64,000 bases of DNA from Meandrina meandrites (Eukaryota > Cnidaria > Anthozoa > Scleractinia > Meandrinidae): positions 24,764,493 through 24,828,492 of the forward strand of contig OY855908.1 of the NCBI GenBank assembly GCA_963693305.1, given 5' to 3'. The notes below the pieces were generated by a model. It worked only from the letters and a program-made list of their open reading frames with translations, did no database searches and was not told the DNA's origin. The position numbers were made by a program, and so were the translations under genes. Below, piece by piece: positions 13,401 through 25,400 of this stretch. How positions within the stretch are numbered: the first letter of the stretch is position 1; the number at the start of each line of letters is the position of its first letter.

Positions 13401-16400
13401 TGTTGATGTCGCAAAGACTCCATTTAAAGATTGCAACGGTGTTACTCTCGTACTTCGGTACTGCAAGGATCACGGACAGTTCTTGGATGATCTCTCAGGC
13501 CTTCCCTTGCTTCTTACACAAGACAATTGTCTCCGTGTTTTTAGCATAATTGATCGCAAGTTTCTTTCTCGCTATCACGACATTTTGCCAAATTCCAAAG
13601 ACATGTTCGTCCACGAGCAAGTGATGACAGATATCTTCAATGACGCAGCGAGTCACCAGGCGTCTGTGTTCATGCATTTTGATGTCGACGCGTTTGCCAG
13701 ACACCTGAGTGGTACACTGTCGCAGGGGGGTTCCGTGGTGTGGTGCCCAGAAAACACTACAGAACCAAGCCGCCATTGGATATTTAGAGTTTGGAGCTTT
13801 TTGGCCGAGAATTTGAAACGTTTTCTGAATGATCCCGGACAAATTCGATGCATGCTCAGACCGCTGTCCAATTGTAGCCTTCTACCTGCAACGAATACAA
13901 TCTTTCAATCAAGATCTGATGACAAAAATGCTTATGATGAGGTTACCGAAAACGTTCTGGTTCCATTGAGATTGGCAGAATCTGTCCTTGACTTCACAGA
14001 CTTCTCCAGTTGGCCTGTAGTTCAAGCTCTAAGAAAACTTGGTCTGCCTGAGCTGAATTCTAACGTTTTGTGTTTCAGTGGGCCTGTAGTTCAAGCTCTA
14101 AGAAAACTTGGTTTGCCTGAGTTGAATTCTAAAGTTTTGTCGACCTCAGGGATGCCTGGGTTAGTATTCATGGAGTCGTATACTGTAGCGCGGCATGTCG
14201 TGGCGTCGCTGAAGAGCCCAGCATCATTGCTTACATCACTTGACCACAAGATGAACTTAAACCCACTTTCTTTAGTGGGAAAATTGGAGCCCCGAGACTG
14301 CATTATCGTCCTTCAGTATTTTAACGACACTGTAGGAAGCCTATCATTCGATGATGCTCTTAAAGCCAAGTCAAAGTTGAAAAAGCTTCCCTTTTATCGT
14401 ACAACACACGGTGACCTCACCAGTCTTGATCATCAACGATCGCGAGTTTGCATCCTACCACATGACATGCCAATACATGAGATGGATGTCCTACAAAGAG
14501 AAGTAGATGTGGTGTTTCTTGAATCCCTTCCAGTTCTTTCTGGTTTGTACCGATTTCTGGATTTGGAATGTTTATCCACAGTAGACGTGTATTGCGAGTT
14601 CATCTTGAAGCATTTCAAAACCTTCAGTAAGAAAGCAAGATATGCTCACCTCGAATATATTAGAGATCGTTTACTGCCAAGTATGTCAGCAGACAAGAAC
14701 AGGAAGGACGAACAGAGAGTATTGGACTACTTGAGAAGCACGGAGGTCATTACCACAAAGGACGAAGTCTTGAAAAGAGCATCATGCTTTCGTGACCCGC
14801 GCAATGATGTTTTTAAAGCCATGCTTCCAGAGGAAATGTTTCCACCGGAGCCTTTCAAATCAAACGAATGGTTGTCGCTTTTGATAAAGATTGGCATGGT
14901 CTATGAAGTTTCCACCAATCATTTCAAGACATTTGCCGAAGAAGTTACCCATGAAGCAGCAACGCAGCGTACTGGGAAGACGGACGAAAAGTCAAAAATT
15001 CTTGTATCGCACCTGCTACGTCGATCCGAAGTGTTGGGCGACGGGCTCCTGGAAGCCGTTTGTGGTGTTCGTTTTGTGGTTTCAGATCCAGTTTCTAGTG
15101 ACCTTCTAGCTTTACATAAGCAGCATGGTGAAAGAGAAGATGGACAGCCTCCTTATATTTCATTCAAGGACTCTGTCATTTGTGATCACGCTGAAACTGT
15201 GTGGACAACGGCGTACCTCCTTCCACAATGGGCAGATCCGCGATTTAAATTTGATGTAAAGGTTCCTTGGAACGTGACTAGAGACGCTTTTTGTAATACC
15301 ACTCTTGCACGTCTCAAAGTCTTATCAGAGCCTACGCTAGACCTGGTAACTTCACATTGTCGAAACATCTCTTGTCACCTTGTGAAAGAAAATGACAGGG
15401 AAGTCTCAGAGGAGCAGTGTCTAAGGAGGAAGTCAGTCATGAAAAACATCTACAAATTTTTGCAGGAAAAAGTCATCACAAACAATGATGTGAAAGAGGT
15501 CTTGGAAAATGCCCCTTGCATTTTGGTCGAACAGGGAACAAGGTTTGCCGAAGCTAAGCAAGTAGTTCTGGAATTGTACGAGAGCCTTGAGATAAAGCCA
15601 TTTCTTTATCGAGTGCCTCATGATCTTGGAGAGTTTCACAAACTGTTTCAGCAATTGGGTTGTTCCAATTCTGTTACAACGTCCCACTACGCCATGGTCT
15701 TGGAAATGTTACATGAACAATGTCAGGGGAAGAAACTGCATCCAAATGAGATCAAAAGTGCGTTACGAGCTGTCAGAGGACTCTTTGAAAAGCTGCAACA
15801 CGATCCAGCTGAAGAGTCGAGTCTCTCAAACCTGTTCTTACCAGCCTTACATCCGGACAAAAGCTGCTTAGGCCCTCTTCCTGTTGTCTTACACAAGTCG
15901 ACCGAGTTAATATTTGATGACGCTCCTCATTTACAGAGTCGTCTGCAAAACCTGAACGAACCATTTGTGGTGGACCTACAGAAGGCAGAATTGCAGTGCA
16001 GCTCTTCCATGAATTACAAGGATTTTGTCATGAGGCTCTCGCCTGCTGTTCGACCACAGATGCTGTCTTGTGTCATCGAGGAGAAATTAGCTGATTCCTT
16101 AGACAGTGATGACATGGCCGTCCAGCTTCACGTTGCTGATTCTCTGAAGAAACAGATCTGCTCAGAGCAATTCTTCCATGGTGTTTTGAGGCTTATTCGA
16201 CACGCGAACCATGAAAATGGAAACCTGGATGAAACGGTGGTCGCTTCCATAGAAGGCAGACTACGAAATATCGAGTTCATTGGAATGAACAAACTTGAGA
16301 CTAAGCTGATGTTCAAAGGAGTTCATGTTCCCGGTAGCGAAGCTGAAGTTCCACACTTTGTAGACAAAGTCTTGGAGGATGGTAAAGATATTTGGAAGGT

Positions 16401-19400
16401 GTATGTCAACGCTGAGGGAAAAGATAGCGCTGCCAAGATATATTTGGCCTCAACCCAGGTGATTGCTGAGGCATGTAAAGGATTGCTTCGGGATACAGTG
16501 ATGTTCATTCCTGAGATGTTGCGCAATGACCCAAGCGAAATATGGTCCATCCTAGACGAGATGAAAATTAGGCAAGACGACTCTTACCACGCGTCAAGGA
16601 GTGATCTCTTACCACAGCCAGGAAGTTTCATCCCGATTGAAGACCACCATCTCTTAAACGAATCCTTTGAAAATTTCACGCCTGGAGAATATGTTGGGTA
16701 CGAAATGGAAGATCCAAGTATGCTGCAAAAGGAAGGAGATGCTACATTTATATATGCCGTGATAATTGAAGAAGTAAATGTTCAGGAAGATTCAACACTC
16801 TTTGGAAAGTTTTACAAGATCAACGTTGGACGTGACAAAGTACCACGGATTGCTGAATTTGCCGACTTGTACAAATTTCATCGTCTTCAGTCATCTTCCC
16901 TGGGCCTGTCAGAAGAGCTGGGAACCGCCACTCAAGCACGGGACAAAAAGAAGATTTTTGCCGAGATCTCAGTCGCGTTAGAAGAGGCATGGCGACTACC
17001 TGAGGAAAGAAGAAGAAAAATTGTCAAGCGACTGTTTCTACGATGGCATCCAGACAAGAATCTTGGAGACGAAGCTTTCTGTACTGAGGCTTTTCAGCAC
17101 ATACAGAATGAAATTGCGAGGTTGGAAAGTGGCGAGACAGGAGAAGGTGAGACTGAGAATCGCCAAAGCTACGAAACCTTCTTCAACTTCTGGAGAGCAC
17201 GTGCCAAGCGACATCATGCACAGCGCCAAGGATACAAAAATACATTTTTCCAAAATTATGGAACCTGCCATTCGGCATCGTGTAGCGATTCATGGTCACG
17301 TATTCCTCCAAGTTTTTGCAAGAAGAATCCTCAACCAGGTGAAGCTAGGCGTTGGTTCAGACAGGCGGAAGCTGACTTGACGGCTGCTGACAATGACCTG
17401 GCTACAGAAAAACCATCTTATGAGTGGGTGTGCTTTAAATGCCACCAGGTAAGAACAATTTGTTTGTCTCTCTGTGTGATTTTTTGTGATGTACAGACGT
17501 ACTTTCAAAAAATATCTCCTAATGCTTTTATTATTAATTATTAATAAATTACAAACCAAGAAATAATACGAAAAAAAAAAGATGATTCATATTAGGTATC
17601 AGATTGCGAATCCTATAAAGATGCAAATGTGATAATAGCAACTCTATTTGCAGCAGAACTGATGACCCAGTAGCCCTCTTAAAGAGCTAAAATTATCTTG
17701 AGGATCATCTTCAGCAACAACATAATCTTAAGGTGGATATTTTGTGGCGCTAATTATCGTTATGCATGGATACTTATCATCGGATTTTCTGTTTCAAACT
17801 GGTCGGGCTTGTTTGCAGGGGCTCTCTGTATTTCATAGTAAATCGAAAAATAGAGTAAACCAAAGCGTTTTCGGAGCGAAGTGGCTTAACAAGCCGACCC
17901 ATAACTATGGTTTCTGCTGCAGGAAGTGACAAGATGCTAGTCCAGCGCAGCCGGTAAGTCTCCCCTCTCTCCCACCCCAGCATTTTGCCAGGTGGCACTA
18001 ACAGTTCGCTGGTACCCATGTATAGCCGTTAGTGGTGAGAGGCACTGTGAGAATAAAGTGTCGTGCAGAAAAACACATTGCATTGACCCTGGTCAGCCCA
18101 AGTATCTGGATCGCTCGAGACAGAAGCGCGGCGCGGGACGACGCAAAAAAGATTGATAAGGGGAGGAGAGGGAACGAAGATTTTGCCGAATGTACTTAGA
18201 GTCGACATCGATGAGTTTGCGTACGTAGGGCGTTAATTGTCTAGCCTGCACTGGAGGCGTTTTAGGTGGGTGGGCGCTTCGATTCGCTTTTCAGCCTGTC
18301 TCCTACTCCCCTGTTGATTTTCAATTGGCTGCAAAATGACGGGGAATATTTTTCGCTCGCTCGTCCAAAATACGTTTACACTGCAGACTATCAAGTGTCG
18401 TACGAAAAGGTGGATAACTATGTACCCGACTGAAAGATAGTTCATCCGCCAATGAAAGTGTTTTGCTCTCTGAAAAAATGTTATGTTTAAGGCATCTGAG
18501 CATTACCGGGCGTACCAAACACAAAGGCAGGATACTTTTCATCAGAACCGTCGACGAGGAAAACGAGGAACATAACCCATGAAAGTACAGTTGCTATACT
18601 AATTTTCTAACGAAGTCCCGCGATGAGCCTATTTCACAAAGTTTTAGTATCTGAACCGGTAAAACGCCATTATAGTCGCAATTAATATTTTATTATTTCT
18701 TCTTTGAAGATGTAAAGCTTTATGAAAAGAGATAAAAACTTTAGCAAGCTATGCTTCCGCTTCCCAAAAATTATACCCTTACGCTTGATGGCTGACTTTT
18801 GCTCCAGTATCACCCTATGATAGAGTTTTAAATTCGAACTTTCGTGGCGTAACAGTTCCAAACAAAATTTAGTCCTCCTTGGCTATTTATATTGCATTGA
18901 GATACATTTCTACCATAAATTTAATATTCACAGAGTGTCTCGTACCCAGCCAACTCCTGAAATGATCAACCTCGTTATCTAAGATTTCTCAGTGTTTCTT
19001 TCCAAATCTTATTACATGATTCCTGGCCGTTGCATGCCCCTCTTTTGTTGTCTTCGTTGTTCTTCCTAACGTACTAGGCTATTTTGCACCCACTCATTAC
19101 ATAATTAATTGCCTTTTGTGCTTCCTGCTGTATCTAGCCCCAATTTTTTCTCCCAGTTTCACCGATGCGATTTTTTTTAAAAAAACTGTACATTTCTCTT
19201 TGAAAAGCGCAGGATCGTTTTTTCTTCATTGCACGAATATTTTTTCAAGACACAACAGCTTACAGGAATTTTTTAGACAAGTTTCCCTTGCAGGACTTTT
19301 TTTGGGGGAAAGTCATAAACCCTCCGGTTATTTCTAATGGTCCGTCCCTTGCTTTGATCTGAAATAAACTAGAAAGTAAAATATATTCACCGGTTAGATG

Positions 19401-22400
19401 GTTTCTTCTATTCAGTTAGTTCTCGGTTTCTTCTTCCATGAAATATGCTACTGTCGGTTTAAAATAAACTTGGTTTGATTTTTCTCCAGAAATTAAGATG
19501 ATATCTTTGTTTAGATGTTCAAATATGTTTTTCATGGGCTATGTTGCCTAATGTCAGAATAGTTTAGACCAAACATCCGTGCAATGCCCATAATGTAGTT
19601 CATTTATTAAACCTTTCAACGCGTTTAAAGAGATATATATCGATATTCCTGAACGGGGCATGTTTCGTTTAGGATCGCATAGCTCAAAGAATTCTCGCGC
19701 TCTGATTGGCTAGAGATGCGAGGGTATTCAGCGCGGTATTGTGACTTGAAAGTGAGGCTGCGCAATATTGCCCTGTTCTGGAAAACAAAGATAATTTTAT
19801 GTGGTAGAGCCAGAGGTCCATAACTAGAAGTCTACATCTGGAGTTGGCGCGCGTGCTATGTCTTTCGCGTGTAGGCTATTTTTAGAAACTAATGTGCTCG
19901 CGAGAAAATGACGTGACCGACGTGACCCACTATTTCGACACCATTGGAGTTCTAAGTTGCGGCCGAATAATCTGGAAAGTGGCAGGTGAAATAAATCCAA
20001 TCACATCAAAACACTTGACAGGCTATTCTCTTTAATTCTCACATTTCGACAGAAGTAGTATCGTAAATACTAATTTCAAACGTCTGTCCAGTGGCATTTG
20101 AAGGCGAGTGAAAAAGCAACCCGTCGCCGGGTTTCTGAAGACAAACTCACAAAACAAGCAGGTCGACTTTTTATAATTTACGAGAGAATTATGAACAGAA
20201 GTACCCCAAACTTTTAGTAGGAAAGTGTGTCTTTATTTTGTACAGCATATCCTCGTGTTAAAATACTGAACAACATACGCAACACGATAGCTGCTGCGAA
20301 GTGCCCGAGATTAGAAGCACAACTTGAATTAAACTTTCGACGGCTGTGAATGAAATCATCATTGTTCGATGAATTAAATTCGTATTTCTATTCATATCAA
20401 AATAAGTACATTACCTTAGTCAGTCTTTTGTTGTCATGCCGTCCTTATAATTCCAAAAACATGCGAAAATCGCCAAACTTGTCGTTTTCTGAATGTTGTT
20501 CTCAAAGACTTCTCAAACGAATCAAACTTCATTCTGTTCATTCCGCGCTCGATTTTGAGCGCTTCAGGGACGACGGTTTTGTTTTTCAAAATAGCAACGA
20601 GCCTGTGCTAAAATGTACTTTCTCTCTTAATGCCTGTCTTCATCTTGAGAGTACCATTAATCTTTAGTGTTATGATAAGTTGGTACCCTGTGTAGTTGTG
20701 TTATCACGTGATCTTAAGTAAAGATGTTCAGTAAAATCACTGGAGAATAAAAACTCAGAAGATACAGACGTGTACTTCTTTACTCATAACATGGTACCAG
20801 GATCTCTTCAATAGTAAGCTTACTGTCTCCGAACTGTGACATGGAACGCATTAAACCTCCCTCGGAATTGGATATTGATAGTCTGAACCTCGCAGAAGAG
20901 TGGAATGAATGGAAAGAAGCGTGGGAATTGTATCGGGTATCGAGCGGCCTACACGAAAAGGACGATGCCGTACAAATAGCAACCATCCAAAGTGTTCTCG
21001 GCAACAAAGCAAGACGAGTACTCAAAACCCTACCGGGCATTTCCGGAGATATCACAGAAAGAACCGTTGTAGGCATTTTAACAGCGCTCGAAACGTATTG
21101 TGTACCACGGAAAAACACAATTTACGAACGATACCGTTTTAGAACGACAGTACAAGAAGGTCGCTCAATCGACGTATTTGTCACAGATCTTAGACAAAGA
21201 GCGGATTACTGCGATTTCGGGGCGATTAAGGAATCCCTGATAAGAGACCAAATTGTCGTTGGAATAAGCGATCCAAAGCTCCGAGAGCGACTACTACGAG
21301 AAACGGATTTGACACTCGAGAAAGCCGTAAAATTATGCAGAATCACGGAACAATCCAAAGAACAATCCAAGATCTTCAGCTCCCCACCTACTGAAGAGGG
21401 CAGCATTGATACCGTAAAGAAAATACAGCCGCCGGTCGATACCGGAAAATCCAAACAGGAAGACTCAAAGAAAATACTCAAATGCAAATTCTGCGCCATG
21501 TCTCACAACAGAGGAAATTGTCCCGCCTATGGCGCCACGTGTCTCAAATGCAACGGGCGAAACCACTATGCTCGATGCTGTCTCAAACCGAAGAATGACA
21601 CGGAAGAAAGAAGAGTTCGTCACGTACAAATTGAACTGAGTGAAGACAAAGAACCAATGGAGGGGCTGTACATCGAGGAAATTCAAGGTAGCACTAGAAG
21701 GAACATTCAGTCAGACTTATTAGTTAATAATGTTCCTGTAACTTTCAAACTCGATACGGGTGCAGAATGTAATGTAATGTCCATGCGTTTGGCAAATGAG
21801 TTAAATGCTCGTATAGAGCCAACAAACATGTTACTCAAATCATTTGGGGGGCACCAATTAGATACAGTGGGCAAATGTTTTCTGGATACTAAAGTAAATC
21901 AGAGTAAGGGTACAACTTCTTTGGAGTATTATGTCCTTCGGAATGATGTAAAACCTCTCCTGGGTTTAGACTCCTGCTTAGAGCTGGAGTTAATCAGCCT
22001 AAATAACAAAGTAGAACAAATAGGTCACAGCGTTGATGAAGTCCAAGCAAAACCTGGCCTTCTGGATCAATTTCAGGATGTTTTTAAAGGTTTAGGATGT
22101 GTTGAGGGTGAATATAACATTAAGTTGAAGGCTAATAGTCGTCCCTCCATTCAACCACAAAGGAATGTTCCCCTAAGATTGTTGGACAAACTCAAACTAA
22201 CTCTAGAAGATCTTGAAAGTAATGATATTATTGCTAAAGTGGAAGAACCCGTTGAATGGGTCAGTAATTTAGTAATTGTTGAAAAACCAAACAATTCACT
22301 GAGATTGTGTTTAGACCCACCAGATCTTAACGAAGCAATTGAACGGGAAGATTTCAAACCTCCAAGCTTTGAAAAAATTTCAAACACGTTGAACATATGT

Positions 22401-25400
22401 GTGTTCAACTCGCCTTTTGGGCGATACCGGTTTAAAAGAATGCCATTTGGTATTTCATGTGCAAGTGAAGTGGCCCAGAAAATGGTTGAGAAACATTTTG
22501 GTGATATTTCAGGTGCATTACCTATTTTTGATGATATTATCATTGGAGGTAAGGATGAACAAGAACACGATTTGATCCTACGCAAGGTTCTGACCAGAGC
22601 ACGAGAGCGCCACATTAAATTCAACCGTGACAAAATTCAATTTCGTGTTAGCCAAGTCAAGTACATGGGTGAAGTGGTGAGTGAGTCAGGATTTTCACCA
22701 GACCCAGAAAAAATTTCTGCTATTCACAACATGCCCACCCCATCTTGCAAACAAGACCTGCAAAGGTTACTGGGCATGATCAACTATCTCGCTAAGTATA
22801 TCCCTAATATGTCGGAATTAACTGCACCGCTGCGATCCTTGCTTAAAAGTGATGTACCATGGGCTTGGTTTCCAGAGCACGATACTGCGCTTACAAAACT
22901 CAAATCAGTCTTGAGTAGTGCTCCGGTTCTACGATTCTATGACACGAGTTTACCAACCACACTCCAAGTTGATGCCAGTAAAAGTGGCTTAGGGGCATGT
23001 CTGTTGCAACAGAACCAACCAGTCGCATATGCTTCACGTGCCATGTCCAATTCAGAGACAAACTATGCTCAAATAGAAAAGGAGCTTCTAGCAATTGTTT
23101 TTGGGTGTGAGAGATTTAATATGTACACATATGGAGCAGAGATTGAAGTGCTCACAGATCATAAACCCCTGGAGAGCATTTTCAAAAAACCCCTTTTCAA
23201 AGTGCCTCCTCGATTGCAAAGAATGAGACTTCGTTTGCAAACGTATAATCTCAAAGTCAGATTCGTTCCAGGGAAGTTTCTGTACATTGCTGATACCCTC
23301 TCCAGGGCATTTGATCAGTCCAATGCTCCTATTGACAGTGATATGCATCATGACATGGAGTATTTCATTCATTGTGTAATTACCAATCTTCCAATTTCAG
23401 ATGTTAAGTTGATGGAATTACGAGAGCTCAACCACAGTGATCCTACTATGCAAATGTTACACAAATTTACCAAAGAGGGTTGGCCTGAACACAAACGCAA
23501 TGTACCTTCTCCTTTAAAATCTTTCTGGGATGTGCGGAATGACATTCATGATGCAGATGGAATTTTACTCAAAGATAACCGGCTTGTCATTCCATCTGCA
23601 TGGAGAAAAGACATTCTCCGGAAATTGCATATTAGCCACTGTGGCATTGAAAAAACCAAAGCTAATGCCCGCATGACAGTATTTTGGCCTGGCATGACCA
23701 AACATATTGAAGAAATGGTGTCTAGTTGTGAAAAATGTATGAAATATCAGAGTAAGCAACCCAAAGAACCCATGCAAACCCGGGAAGTTCCACTATTACC
23801 ATGGCAAATAGTTGCATCTGATCTCCTGGAATACAAAAATCAAAACTATCTTGTGGTTATTGATTATTATTCAAAGTATATTGAGGCTTTCAGGGTTCAT
23901 GGTAAAACAAGTACTGTTGTTATCCGGAGTCTGAATGAAATTTTCTGAAGACATGGATATCCTCAAACTCTAGTTGCAGATAATATGCCTTATAACTCCA
24001 GAGAAATGAAGCAATATGCCACACAATATGGCATAAATATTGTAACAACCAGTCCCAAATATAGTCAGGCTAATGGTCTTGCAGAAAAGGCAGTTCATGT
24101 TGTTAAAAACCTGCTTAGAAAAGAGTGCAATTTGAATGAAGGTCTTATGGAATATCGTAACACACCCATAAGCAATTTTCCTTATTCGCCTAACCAAATG
24201 TTGTTCAGTCGGCAAATTCGGACCAGGGTTCCTGTTCACCCAAGTATGTTGGTGCCACAGATTTGTCATGACATTCCTGAACTACTAGAAAGACGTCAAG
24301 CTAAATATAAGGAATTCTATGACAAACAAGGTTCCAAACCATTGCCAGAACTTAAGGAAGGGGATAGTGTAAGGTTTGAGAAACCAGGTGACAAACATTT
24401 ATCACCTGCTGTAGTTAGAGGTAAACATGCAACTCCTAGATCGTATTTGATTACTGATGAAACTGGTACAGAGTATCGTAGAAATAGAAGACATATTCAT
24501 CTTACTCAGGAGCCACCTATAACTATAGATGATGATATAGATAATGATGCAGAACCAGTATCTACAGAATCCATTGTGAATCCAGAATCAGACAGTGCTA
24601 ACTCGGAACACAACCCACCCATCAATGATGTTTCCTCAGGTTCGCGTCGGTCCACACGTATCAGATCTGTTCCGAGTTGGCACAAGGATTATGTCATGTG
24701 TTAAGATTTGTAATTGTAGAATCATCGACAGTTGAGTTGTTTGCTGCTTGTTCCAGTTGTTATTATAATCTACTTACCCCTATAGAAGATAGCCAAATAG
24801 CTTGAGAAAGGGGATGTTATGATAAGTTGGTACCCTGTGTAGTTGTGTTATCACGTGATCTTAAGTAAAGATGTTCAGTAAAATCACTGGAGAATAAAAA
24901 CTCAGAAGATACAGACGTGTACTTCTTTACTCATAACATTTAGTGCCTTCGCATTTTGAATTTGACTCGGAATTAGGCTCTCTTGCTCGCTGCCATTTCG
25001 TATTCTGACTCCAAAACACTGAGGTCCTCTCGCTTATTTGGATGCTCCGAAGTTTTACAACTTCGATGCTATCATCATCGATGAAAGATGGCCTGATGAT
25101 TCTTGTCCGGATGATTTAATCCTCACAAAACGGAAATTATGATGACCAAAAAACAGTAATTTCGTAATGCCGTTCGCTCGTCCTCTCAGTTCTACTTTTC
25201 TTCAAAAATTTGTTCAGCCAATCAAAGGCGCGAATTGAAAAATACTTCAGCGTGATTGGCTACTTGTTCGCGGCAAAGCTGTTCTAAAAATAGCCTACAC
25301 GCGAAAGACATATCTCAAGGCGTATTACCAGAGATGTAGACTTCTAGTTATGGACTTCTGGTAGAGCTTATGCGAAAAACTAGAAAACGAAGGATTCTAA

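Larger units (their letters stand above)
20668..24938 (+). mobile_element. Ty3/gypsy-type LTR retrotransposon, 4.27 kb
   Basis: Two 124-bp LTRs bound the element (20668-20791 and 24815-24938). Each starts TGTTATGA and ends TCATAACA, an 8-base terminal inverted repeat with TG...CA ends. By eye the LTRs are identical. The 5-base target-site duplication TTTAG lies at 20663-20667 and 24939-24943. The order gag, protease, RT, RNase H, integrase is the Ty3/gypsy order; the paired zinc knuckles and the single gag-pol frame suggest the Mag/SURL-like group (inference). The coding region is defective: a block is missing from RT and there is one in-frame stop. It lies in the sense direction in sacsin intron 3. 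Confidence 0.93.
19810..25361. mobile_element. TIR DNA element (non-autonomous) interrupted by an LTR retrotransposon
   Basis: The left end CCAGAGGTCCATAACTAGAA (from 19810) is matched as a reverse complement by the right end (up to 25361), and the match extends about 80 bases with a short unmatched insert, including TAGCCTACACGCGAAAGACAT in one orientation and its complement in the other. The flanks are TAGAG at 19805-19809 and at 25362-25366, a 5-base target-site duplication. Without the LTR element and its TSD copy the TIR element would be about 1.28 kb. I found no transposase in the remaining 19890-20667 and 24939-25280 parts. Confidence 0.75.

Noticed and set aside
17449..17544. Last 31 codons of the open frame after KCHQ
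   Set aside because: They follow a GTAAGA donor and the HEPN exon continues the protein, so they are intron read-through.
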